Positions 41,789-49,846 of a stretch of 64,000 bases of DNA are shown here, in pieces. The translations under genes were made by a program, and so were the position numbers. The notes beneath the pieces are model-generated. The model ran no database searches. It saw only the letters and a program-made list of their open reading frames with translations, and had not been told where the DNA came from. Source of the DNA: Croceivirga sp. (GTDB taxonomy: Bacteria; Bacteroidota; Bacteroidia; Flavobacteriales; Flavobacteriaceae). The stretch covers positions 1-64,000 of the forward strand of contig JANQSA010000025.1 in NCBI GenBank assembly GCA_028284285.1. Reading direction: 5' to 3'. Position 1 is the stretch's first letter, and every line of letters begins with the position of its first letter.

Positions 41789-43603
41789 TTAAAGAGGTTT
41801 GGCCGATGAGGTCTTATCAATAAAAAAGATACCATCAAACTGAAAAGGGATGGAATAGCGGGTCCAATAGCCATAATCGATATTCACGTGATTGGCAAAG
41901 CGCATAGGTAAGGGCTGAATCAGCCATTCAATCTGTCTCGCTTCACTAAGGTTCAGAAACATTCCTGGAGATTGAGGGTGGGCTGTGGTAATTTGGTGAA
42001 GTGCTTCATCCAGACTGCCCTCCGGGCTTGGAAAAAGTGGACAAGCCACTTGCTCGTAGTTGGTGTAACTTTTCATTGCCCAATAATTACCCTGGTAGGT
42101 TGAAAGCGCAAAGGCTTTATAGTTGTTGCCAAATACTTTTGATAAATGATGTCCCATTGAAAGACCAGAATAAATATTGTAATTGAGGTTTGGGTGTTTC
42201 CCTTTACTGATATGATAATCATGCGCCCATATAAGTATTTTGGTATCACGACCCTTTCGGTTTAACGACCATGAAATATTATTGGCCATAGCCTGGTCCC
42301 GGTAGAACGATAGATGACCCCGGTACACATTTTCTGTATACTGCTTTACGAGATTTGCATATTGCAGTCCCCACAAGATTTCATCCTTTTCTTTGGTTGT
42401 TGTAGAATTAACCAACCATTCCACACTCTGGTTTTTAACCTTGTTATAAACCGTGGTCGCCACTTTAAACCAATTGCGCTTAGTACTGTCTGAGATCACA
42501 AAAGGGTTGGTGCCCCGCTTCTCTAAATCGGATAGTCGTTTTTTCGAGCTGTAGTAGAGGGGTAAGGATCTTTGTTTCAAAAAGCCATAAAGGCTATCCA
42601 GAGGCGGTTTCAGTTCCTGAACGTCAAAACCTACAAATTCTATTTGATCCTTAGGGTGGATGGTATTGTAGGCTCTAACCCATTCAATTAAGTCCCGTAC
42701 CTCCTCAGTGTACCAAACCATAAAAATACCGGCCATACTCCCCAGGGCGGTACCTTCTCCCGTTTTTACGTAAGTATTGATTTTTTCTGTGGTAACCATG
42801 TTAGCCTCCAAGGCAAAAAGTCTCACCCCAAGCGCTTGAACTGCATATTGAAGAATTCTGTGTTTCAGTTTAAAGAACTCACTAGTTCCATGGGTAGACT
42901 CGCCCAGGGCAATGATTTTTGCAGACCCAACCAGGTCCTTAAAAGGTGTCAGGTCTTTGAAATCCTGTAGATCTTCTTCCGTTAGGGGTTCGAAACTTGT
43001 GATTGGGGTCGACATTTTTCTTAAGTATGATAGCTGATTTTTATTAAAACCAGAGGCAACGGGCAGGGAAGTATACTCTTTCCCCTCTACGGAAAGTTTA
43101 AAGTCATCGAACCAAGATGTCCCTTCCCCGGCATGATACAGATTAAGATTAACCAAGCGGGAGGTGTCTGTGACTTTAAATGCAACAGCAACCGGCTGCC
43201 AGTCGGTACTACCGGATAACTTTTCAGAGGTTACTTCATTTTCAAAACCGTCGCTTATTGAAAACCAGGCAAATCCTTTTAAGGATCTTGCCTTAACTCT
43301 ACCAGAGACAACAATAGTCTTCGATTTCAATACATGAGGTTCCAATCCATGACGTATGATTTGTGGAGTATCCGGGGTGGAAATAGAATCCCCAACAAGT
43401 TTTAGGCTGAATCTGCCGTTGTAAGTGACGCCACTATCCAACTGAGTGGTCACCGAAGCGTAGTTGGTTTTGTTCCATCCCCAGGGTCGTACAGGGTGTT
43501 CAACGCTCAAGCGTTCAAAATCCAGGTTTAGGTGCTGCTGAGGACGGACAACAACACAGAGTCCCATAAAAAATGTAACAAAAAAGACCTGTTTGCTTTG
43601 CAT
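41789..43603 (-). CDS. Erythromycin esterase-like protein with N-terminal beta-sandwich
   Basis: A 604-residue exported protein (signal about 1-21, ending RPQQ). Residues about 25-180 look like a carbohydrate-binding or galactose-binding beta-sandwich (FSLKLVGDS, ISGRVKA-type strands, SWFDDFKLSVEG). From residue 220 the erythromycin esterase domain starts with IALGESTHGTSEFFKLKHRIL (Glu235, His238), LFALEAN, and later KILIWAHDYHISKG. Resistance esterases of this family open the macrolide ring; most distant relatives have unknown substrates. Convergent with the serine hydrolase gene at 40138. Confidence 0.85.
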   Translation of the reverse strand: MQSKQVFFVTFFMGLCVVVRPQQHLNLDFERLSVEHPVRPWGWNKTNYASVTTQLDSGVTYNGRFSLKLVGDSISTPDTPQIIRHGLEPHVLKSKTIVVSGRVKARSLKGFAWFSISDGFENEVTSEKLSGSTDWQPVAVAFKVTDTSRLVNLNLYHAGEGTSWFDDFKLSVEGKEYTSLPVASGFNKNQLSYLRKMSTPITSFEPLTEEDLQDFKDLTPFKDLVGSAKIIALGESTHGTSEFFKLKHRILQYAVQALGVRLFALEANMVTTEKINTYVKTGEGTALGSMAGIFMVWYTEEVRDLIEWVRAYNTIHPKDQIEFVGFDVQELKPPLDSLYGFLKQRSLPLYYSSKKRLSDLEKRGTNPFVISDSTKRNWFKVATTVYNKVKNQSVEWLVNSTTTKEKDEILWGLQYANLVKQYTENVYRGHLSFYRDQAMANNISWSLNRKGRDTKILIWAHDYHISKGKHPNLNYNIYSGLSMGHHLSKVFGNNYKAFALSTYQGNYWAMKSYTNYEQVACPLFPSPEGSLDEALHQITTAHPQSPGMFLNLSEARQIEWLIQPLPMRFANHVNIDYGYWTRYSIPFQFDGIFFIDKTSSAKPL

Positions 43604-43684
43604 TGGTCGTATTTAAACCTCCTCAAAAATATTTGCTAAATCTCAGGTTTAAAGGGTTTCAGATGCGAAGGATGTCCTAAGAAG

Positions 43685-44794
43685 TTAAATCCGGACATCT
43701 GAATCTTTGCGTTTACTATATTCTGATGGCGTCATACCGGTAGCCCTCTTAAAGGTAGTATAGAATATGGATTTTGAACCGAAGCCCGCTTCTTCCGCCA
43801 AAGCCACCATGGTATATTTTTGCTGCGGTTCTTGCAGTAACTCCTTTACTTTTTTGATGCGGTATTGGTTAATGTAATCCTTGAATTTCATTTTGTGTTT
43901 TTCCTTGATATGCTCGGATAATCTGTTGGCGGGCACTTGTAGTTCTTTTGCCAATGACTTCAGGGTCAAATCACTTTTTTTATAGCGTTCATCTACCATC
44001 AAGATTTTTCCAAGTTTCTTCTCCATTTCAGATTCAAACGCTTTGTCCGGGTGCTGTTTTAAGGTTGATTTGGCAATCAAAGCCTTGGGATTAAGGAACC
44101 CCTTGAAACCAATCCAGTAAATAAATAGTGAATTGATGATAAGGTGCGGATAATTGAAAAGCATGGTATCATCCCCTTTGTGTACAATCAAATCCACAGT
44201 GCTCAAGATTAAGTTTAATATAACAAGCGCTAAAAAAGTGTTCAATAAGACATGATGTGTTTTAAAAGAGATACCAAGCGTAATGTATTTCGGTAGTTGC
44301 TTCAACCGTTGTTTCAGGTAGACTATGATGCCCAAGATGAAAAGGAGGTATAGGTATTCATTCACCCTAAAAACACCCATTTTTACGAGTTCGCCAACAA
44401 TGCGATAACTATTTTCGCTTACGGCAGTACTAAACCAATACAGTAACAAGAACCCATAAAAAAGTGCGGGAACAAATAAAAAGTAAAGCTTTCTAAGCTC
44501 TTTTTTATCGGAAACCAATCCAAAATTAAACAAGCTGTAGAAGAGAAAACACGGTCCCAGCAAGTATTTGTCTGGAAAAGGAATGACGTATAAGGGCTTG
44601 TAAAGATGTAAGACACCGCTATCCATCAGGCCAAAAAACAGGTTCAAAAAGCTCAAAGAGAACAAGAAAAGTATGAAAAAGATGGACGCTTCAACATTTC
44701 GCATTCTTTTTTTATATAGCAATGGACAAAGTAAAAAACCTTGTATGGCACCAAAGAGAATGATACTGTTAATTGGATCAATATCAAATTCCAA
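43685..44794 (-). CDS. AraC-family regulator with N-terminal membrane domain (second copy)
   Basis: A 369-residue protein: about seven membrane segments up to residue 235, then an AraC double helix-turn-helix (LTLKSLAKELQVPANRLSEHIKEKHKMKFKDYINQYRIKKV, then MVALAEEAGFGSKSIFYTTFKRATGMTPSEYSKRK). Same design as the regulator at 32212; the pair brackets the hydrolase block. It is 80 bp upstream of the erythromycin esterase-like gene on the same strand, matching the 80-bp gap between the other AraC gene and the acylase. Confidence 0.88.
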   Translation of the reverse strand: MEFDIDPINSIILFGAIQGFLLCPLLYKKRMRNVEASIFFILFLFSLSFLNLFFGLMDSGVLHLYKPLYVIPFPDKYLLGPCFLFYSLFNFGLVSDKKELRKLYFLFVPALFYGFLLLYWFSTAVSENSYRIVGELVKMGVFRVNEYLYLLFILGIIVYLKQRLKQLPKYITLGISFKTHHVLLNTFLALVILNLILSTVDLIVHKGDDTMLFNYPHLIINSLFIYWIGFKGFLNPKALIAKSTLKQHPDKAFESEMEKKLGKILMVDERYKKSDLTLKSLAKELQVPANRLSEHIKEKHKMKFKDYINQYRIKKVKELLQEPQQKYTMVALAEEAGFGSKSIFYTTFKRATGMTPSEYSKRKDSDVRI

Positions 44795-45034
44795 GGGCGG
44801 ATAATTTTATTAAATGACACATAGCAACGCAAAGATAATTACCGATAATGAATGAGACCTAACCATTTTTCATGCGGTTTTACCCTTGTATTTGACGAAG
44901 TCATGGCGTAGTATTTTCTGGTTTGACAACCATTTAAAACTTATGTTTTAGAGATACTTCTTGGCCATTGGTATTCAAAAGAAGCCGTGTTTGCCATCCC
45001 GGATAGCGGAAAAGTTTAGCTAACATAGCCTACC

Positions 45035-45952
45035 TCACCTTGGCAAGGCAATACTATATACCACTCTAAAGCTGGCAATAAGGCCACTGTGAATAGAGGC
45101 GGTTTTTGCCGTGCGGTTGTCCCCAATGCTTATAAGGGGTAGCGTAAAATCCACTTTTTGATCCGCTGCATATTGATGATAGCTTCTGCCAAAAGAATAT
45201 CCGAATCTACCTTCCAGGAAGAAATCACCGAAGAGTTGATATCTGGCATAAAGCGTCTCATCTATACTGCGCCGGTCAATATAGTCTCCCGGGTGGTCGG
45301 GATCCCCTAGTCTGTAGGTAGTAACCAGCCCAAAATGGCTCCAGCCCAGGTCCAGGCGTTTATTGAACCGATAGGTGATCTTACCATATATGGGGAATAA
45401 TCCGTTGACGCTCCACTTTTCATTTAATCTCCAATTCAGGTTTACCAGGGGCACAAGATTGGGTCCAAAGGATTCCTGATTAAACAAAGCACCAAAACCC
45501 AGCTTGAAATCGTCATTGTATTTCTTATCATAAATAGCGATACCTCCCAATTGAAAATGATCTGAGGTTATGTTCATAAAATCTGTCATTAAACGTGGCG
45601 CAAACAACAGCTGGAGAGAGGTCCCATTTTTTAATTGTTGAACAAGGCCGGTTCGTAGTAAAAAGCCATGGATGCGAATAGGATCCATCACATCATCCGG
45701 CAGAACTTCATCATTATCTACTCCCCAAAAAAAGTAGTTGATGCCAGAATACCAAATGCTCTTTTTTGATAATTCCACAGGGGCTACGAAAGCAGCTGCA
45801 ATAGCCTTTTCGGTTCCTTTTCCCTGATAGATGGAATCATAGGCGGATGGAAATCCATAACCACCGGAAAGGGTAAAAAGGTCTATCCTGTCTTGCCCAA
45901 ATAGTAGGGACGATACCAGGAGGGCTGCCAAGACCAATAGGCTAGATTTCAT
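45035..45952 (-). CDS. Exported beta-barrel protein, DUF6268-like
   Basis: A 305-residue protein with a signal peptide (ending LLFGQ, residue 20) and many amphipathic strands with Tyr/Phe ends (FLLRTGLVQQLKNGTSLQLLFAPRLM, VNLNWRLNEKWSVNGLFPIYG). The overall layout, including FFLEGRFGYSFGRSYHQY near the C-terminus, fits the DUF6268 group of flavobacterial outer-membrane proteins. Function unknown. Isolated on the minus strand. Confidence 0.68.
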   Translation of the reverse strand: MKSSLLVLAALLVSSLLFGQDRIDLFTLSGGYGFPSAYDSIYQGKGTEKAIAAAFVAPVELSKKSIWYSGINYFFWGVDNDEVLPDDVMDPIRIHGFLLRTGLVQQLKNGTSLQLLFAPRLMTDFMNITSDHFQLGGIAIYDKKYNDDFKLGFGALFNQESFGPNLVPLVNLNWRLNEKWSVNGLFPIYGKITYRFNKRLDLGWSHFGLVTTYRLGDPDHPGDYIDRRSIDETLYARYQLFGDFFLEGRFGYSFGRSYHQYAADQKVDFTLPLISIGDNRTAKTASIHSGLIASFRVVYSIALPR

Positions 45953-46350
45953 TTTTACTTTTTACAGATCCGGTTCAACACCGTTGGAGGGTTATACGCC
46001 TACAAGATAACCGTTTAATAGAACTATTAAGCTTCAAATCCTTTAGAATCCGTAGGGTTTAAAATATTTTCTTTGGCCTTTATAATCTTGACTACTTCTG
46101 GTCAATTTCTATTACATCAGGTATAGTACATACGTTTTTTACACCTTAGGGAGGCCTAAAATTAGTGGGTGGGGCTGTAGGGTTCCACCCTTAACACAAA
46201 TCTGTTGTCGTATCCGAGCCTTTGGTGCAACGTAAAAGATCGAATTCAATGAAATCAAAAAAGCACGGTTTTTAAACCGTGCTTCCAATAACAATCAAGC
46301 TTTTATACTTACCTTCTTTGTATTGTTTAAAGTAAGCTTCCGTAAGGTGT
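45953..46350. other. Intergenic region with a minus-strand terminator
   Basis: 398 bp. It holds the terminator at 46249-46284 for the DUF1080 operon and the upstream region of the barrel protein gene at 45035. No gene or RNA otherwise. Confidence 0.45.
46249..46284 (-). terminator. Rho-independent terminator of the DUF1080/oxidoreductase operon
   Basis: On the minus strand AAGCACGGTTT-AAA-AACCGTGCTT is followed by TTTTGATTTC. It lies 66 bp after the stop of the DUF1080 gene. Confidence 0.75.
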
Positions 46351-47181
46351 TTAAAGTTCCTTGATTTTTATGTTTCTGAACCAGACATCGTCCCCATGGT
46401 CCTGCAAGCCTACATAGCCTTCCGTAGCAACATCGGCCCAGGTTTCGTTAAGTTGAGGGAATTTGCTTCCGGCTACCATTTCGTTCCATTCAGGAGTCCA
46501 TAAGTGATACTCTACCACTTTTTCTCCATTCATTTTATGCCAAACAGAGCCCTTAAAGACCATGATCTCAACCTGGTTCCACTCCCCAACGGGTTTTGCA
46601 TTTTGAGGCTGAGCGGGAATAAGATCGTATAACGAACCGGCCTGCCGATTCCCGTCTTTACCCATTTTTGCATCCGGATGTTTTTCATTATCCAAAACCT
46701 GCATTTCAGGGGCGGTTTTCCAGATATAATCAAACTCATCAGATTCCTGACCCAAATAGAATATGCCGGAATTTCCACCTTCGGAGATTTTCCACTCTAA
46801 TTTCAAATGAAAATTTGAAAAAGGAGCTTCTCCGTAAATAATATCGCCTCTGTCTTTTCCTCCGGCTTCTCCTCTTCCTGATCCGGGACAGTGGATCATC
46901 CCATCAGCAATTACCCATCCTTCCGGGAAAGTCTCCTTGCCATAACTACGCCAGCCGGAAGCAGTTTCCCCATCAAACAACAATTTCCAGCCTTCAGCTT
47001 TTTCCGCTTCCGTAAGTGTATTTGGCGCCATGGCGGTCTCTGTTTTTGCAATTGTCTCTTCTTCCTGCTGTTCTTCTGTCTTTTCCTGTTCTTTTTTCGC
47101 AGGTTTACAGGAAAAAACCAATCCTGCTAAAAGCAGTACTAGTATAGTTGCGTTTTTCATTGGTGTGAATTTTAGTTTCAT
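46351..47181 (-). CDS. DUF1080 (3-keto-disaccharide hydrolase-type) lipoprotein
   Basis: About 276 residues from the ATG at 47181, or 269 from 47160; both give a lipobox (LVFSC). After a low-complexity Glu/Lys/Thr linker comes a DUF1080 jelly-roll domain: GWKLLFDGETASGWRSYG, WVIADGMIHCPGSG, FSNFHLKLEWKISEGGNSGIFYLG and VGLQDHGDDVWFRNIKIKEL. The fold is a concanavalin-like lectin/glucanase; recent work on the family links it to 3-keto-glycoside cleavage. It lies 2 bp after the Gfo/Idh/MocA oxidoreductase gene, so the pair could oxidise and then cleave sugars at the 3-keto position. Confidence 0.85.
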   Translation of the reverse strand: MKLKFTPMKNATILVLLLAGLVFSCKPAKKEQEKTEEQQEEETIAKTETAMAPNTLTEAEKAEGWKLLFDGETASGWRSYGKETFPEGWVIADGMIHCPGSGRGEAGGKDRGDIIYGEAPFSNFHLKLEWKISEGGNSGIFYLGQESDEFDYIWKTAPEMQVLDNEKHPDAKMGKDGNRQAGSLYDLIPAQPQNAKPVGEWNQVEIMVFKGSVWHKMNGEKVVEYHLWTPEWNEMVAGSKFPQLNETWADVATEGYVGLQDHGDDVWFRNIKIKEL

Positions 47182-47183
47182 AA

Positions 47184-48662
47184 TTAATAATTCCAACCTT
47201 CTCTATAGGTCTTCTTAATATAACTTTCCGCGGCTTCTTTCGCGTTTAGATTAGCGAACTGGGTGTCAAATCGCGGATCGCCGTCAACTACCGTAAAACT
47301 ATCCGATGTTACCACTCTTATCTCATCATTATCACTAATATTGGTGATTTTCATATTTTCGGCATCCCATTCCAATCGTCGGCGTAAATCCTGCAAACGA
47401 ACAGCCAGATTACCTGCAACCACTGTCTCGTTTAAAGGCCCGGCATAGTCAAAGTTGGAACTGCATTCTACCCGGTTTTCCTTACTTTCCTTACAGGCTC
47501 TTACCCAATCCATTTCATGTCCGCCTTCCATGGCTTTAGGAATCCTACGTAATTCATTGGTTACGGCAGGCGGATTGTCTTTGCGACCAATGATGTATGG
47601 ATTTGCGGCATATGTACTACAAATAAGGGTGCCCTTGCTGCCATGAAAAATTGCCCCGCCTCCCCAGTCTCCAAGGGGTTCACCAGGTTCAATTCCTTCA
47701 GGACGTTGGGGCATTAGACCGCCATCGTACCAGTTAAACTCCACCGCGGGCATTTTTACTTTTCCTTTTTTGGGTCGCTCAGCAAAATAATAGCTCACTT
47801 TTTCCGAAATGGGCGCACTTTCCGTATTCAACTGAGAAGAGGATGCTTCAAAGGCATATGGGAATCCTAATTCAAGCGCCTTATATACCGGATCCATAAT
47901 ATGGCAGGCCATATCGCCTAAAGCTCCGGTTCCAAAATCCCACCAGGCCCTCCAGTTCCATGGGGTATAGGAAGGATGGTAAGGTCGCCATTCGGCGGGT
48001 CCTATAAACAAATCCCAATCCAGGGTGGGTGGGAGGGAAGGGGTTTCTGCCGGTCTTTCGAGCCCTTGAGGCCATATGGGCCTGTTGGTCCAGGCATCCA
48101 CCTTGGTCACTTCGCCAATTTCACCTTTCCAGATCCATTCACATACTTTCCGCATGTCATCACTCGAGTTCCCCTGGTTACCCATTTGGGTGGCCACACC
48201 AGTTTCATTGGCAATTTCCCTGAGTTTTCTTGATTCATAGACTGAATGTGTCAAAGGCTTTTGAACATAAACATGCTTTCCGGCCCGCATAGAGTCTGCT
48301 GCCGAGACATAATGCGTGTGATCTGGTGTTGAGATCATTACGGCATCTATTTCCGTATCCATCTCCTCCAGCATTTTGCGATAATCCTTATATCTTTTTG
48401 CCTTTGGGTAATCCTTAAAGCACCTTTCCGCATATTTCCAATCCACATCGGTCAGGGCCACAATGTTTTGGGAGTTCATGTTTCTCAGATTTCTTCTGCC
48501 CATACCCCCAACACCAATACCGGCGATATTGAGCTTATCGCTCGGAGCTGGATAACCAAATCCGGAAATCACATGACTGGGCACAATGGTAACAGCGGCA
48601 AGGGCTGAACCTGACTTTTTTAAAAAGTCCCTTCGATCATTTTTTGTTTGTTTCTGACTCAT
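47184..48662 (-). CDS. Gfo/Idh/MocA-family oxidoreductase with Tat signal
   Basis: About 492 residues from the ATG at 48662. The longer frame upstream (to 48791) overlaps the next gene and has no signal features. It has a twin-arginine signal NDRRDFLKKSGSALAAVTIV, then a Rossmann domain (LNIAGIGVGGMGRRNLRNM) and MISTPDHTHYVSAADSMRAGKHVYVQKPLTHS with the conserved EKP-like QKP Lys, and the C-terminal alpha/beta domain with a WDFGTGALGDMACHIMDP segment typical of secreted members. NAD(P)-dependent sugar oxidation is the likely activity, possibly to a 3-keto sugar. Operon with the DUF1080 gene. Confidence 0.9.
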   Translation of the reverse strand: MSQKQTKNDRRDFLKKSGSALAAVTIVPSHVISGFGYPAPSDKLNIAGIGVGGMGRRNLRNMNSQNIVALTDVDWKYAERCFKDYPKAKRYKDYRKMLEEMDTEIDAVMISTPDHTHYVSAADSMRAGKHVYVQKPLTHSVYESRKLREIANETGVATQMGNQGNSSDDMRKVCEWIWKGEIGEVTKVDAWTNRPIWPQGLERPAETPSLPPTLDWDLFIGPAEWRPYHPSYTPWNWRAWWDFGTGALGDMACHIMDPVYKALELGFPYAFEASSSQLNTESAPISEKVSYYFAERPKKGKVKMPAVEFNWYDGGLMPQRPEGIEPGEPLGDWGGGAIFHGSKGTLICSTYAANPYIIGRKDNPPAVTNELRRIPKAMEGGHEMDWVRACKESKENRVECSSNFDYAGPLNETVVAGNLAVRLQDLRRRLEWDAENMKITNISDNDEIRVVTSDSFTVVDGDPRFDTQFANLNAKEAAESYIKKTYREGWNY

Positions 48663-48762
48663 ACATTCTATTTTGTTACTAGCTAAATTGATTTTGAATC
48701 CTATAAAAATACAGAACCTTTTGAATTTTTTGCAATACAGTCTATTCCAGTTTGGGATATTG

Positions 48763-49275
48763 TTAAAAACCAAACCCCAATTGTGCCCCAAACGTGGGTA
48801 TTATCCTATCTCCATTCTCCACTTTTCCCCCGAATCGAAAAGGTAGAAAGGCGGCCAGAACCAAAAAGAGATTCTTTCGTTTTACTTTGTCCAGGGGAAA
48901 GAAGACAAGCTTATTCATCCCAATATTAAAACCATACGCCTGTCTGTCCATAAGTTCTACTGCCGGACGGAAATCCGCCCAAAAGTTGCTTCCAATATCG
49001 TAAAATATGCCATGTAATATGACAAAATTAGTCATATCCCCACGGTCAATTATGGGGGTAATCTGAACATCGTATAACAGGTTTTTTCCGATAGGAAGAT
49101 TTGCTCCAACAGGGAGGGCAAATGCACTGGTTCCCAGTAGATCATTGACTCCTTCTTCATACCAAATCAAAGAGGAAGCGATCCCAATATGATAACTGAT
49201 GCGTTTTTCTTGCGCAAGTGCCAAATTGGAAAAGGCTAAAAAACAAAAACCAAACAAGGTAGTATGCATTAACAT
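48763..49275 (-). CDS. Exported hypothetical protein, 170 aa
   Basis: The protein has a signal peptide (1-21, ending LALAQ) and amphipathic strands (ISYHIGIASSLIWYEEG, YDVQITPIIDRGDMTNFVIL, FNIGMNKLVFFPLD), and ends in FGAQLGFGF, a terminal Phe typical of outer-membrane beta-barrels. Probably a small barrel of unknown function. Upstream of the oxidoreductase gene by 100 bp on the same strand. Confidence 0.65.
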   Translation of the reverse strand: MLMHTTLFGFCFLAFSNLALAQEKRISYHIGIASSLIWYEEGVNDLLGTSAFALPVGANLPIGKNLLYDVQITPIIDRGDMTNFVILHGIFYDIGSNFWADFRPAVELMDRQAYGFNIGMNKLVFFPLDKVKRKNLFLVLAAFLPFRFGGKVENGDRIIPTFGAQLGFGF

Positions 49276-49304
49276 AGTGGGCTCACAATTGGAGTAGACA
49301 GTTT

Positions 49305-49730
49305 TTACTTTCTTATTTGATTGTGTTTCACTTGTTCAATTTCACTAATCAGGAGGATCGGTCGAACATTAGTGTAATTTTTGAAATCACCGATGATAGC
49401 ATCCCGGTTTTGTGCTATGGCTTTGTTGTATTCGGCAATATCACTAACATAAAAATAACCTACGGCCAAAAAAGGCACTTTTTCATTTGGCGTTCTACCG
49501 GCGATACCTTTGTTTATCTCATAAAATTTTAGATTTTCCCCTAAAAAACCGGCAACCATGGGCATGTGCTTTGTTTTGTAATAATCCATGTCAAAAGTTG
49601 AATTTTCGGCGTTGGGATAGAGTATGGCTACCTTTATGGTACCCGTTTCTAGTCCGGATGAATCGTTTAGCCGGCCGGTTTTGCAACTCATAATGGCTGT
49701 AAAAGCGAAGAGCAGCATTAACGATTTCAT
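49305..49730 (-). CDS. EthD-family lipoprotein
   Basis: About 141 residues from the ATG at 49730 (lipobox IMSC). The mature domain fits EthD/DabB-like dimeric alpha-beta barrels: IKVAILYPNAENSTFDMDYYKTKHMPMVAGFLG with the KHMPM motif, then PFLAVGYFYVSDIAEYNKAI and NYTNVRPILLISEI. EthD relatives are needed for some oxygenase and ether-degrading pathways, with unclear chemistry. Extracytoplasmic location here is unusual for the family. It lies between the molybdo-hydroxylase operon and the barrel protein on the same strand. Confidence 0.78.
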   Translation of the reverse strand: MKSLMLLFAFTAIMSCKTGRLNDSSGLETGTIKVAILYPNAENSTFDMDYYKTKHMPMVAGFLGENLKFYEINKGIAGRTPNEKVPFLAVGYFYVSDIAEYNKAIAQNRDAIIGDFKNYTNVRPILLISEIEQVKHNQIRK

Positions 49731-49846
49731 TTTGGTAGTCAAATTAATCAAGTTCATAATTACCGTTTTGTAGTTATACCGTTAGTTTAAAATGGCTTAG
49801 GTACTTTTTACCTAAAAAGGACTATTCCGGAAACCATAGGCTGGGT

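Noticed and set aside
47184..48791. Longer form (535 aa) of the Gfo/Idh/MocA enzyme
   Set aside because: The extra 43 codons overlap the preceding gene and displace the Tat signal from the N-terminus.
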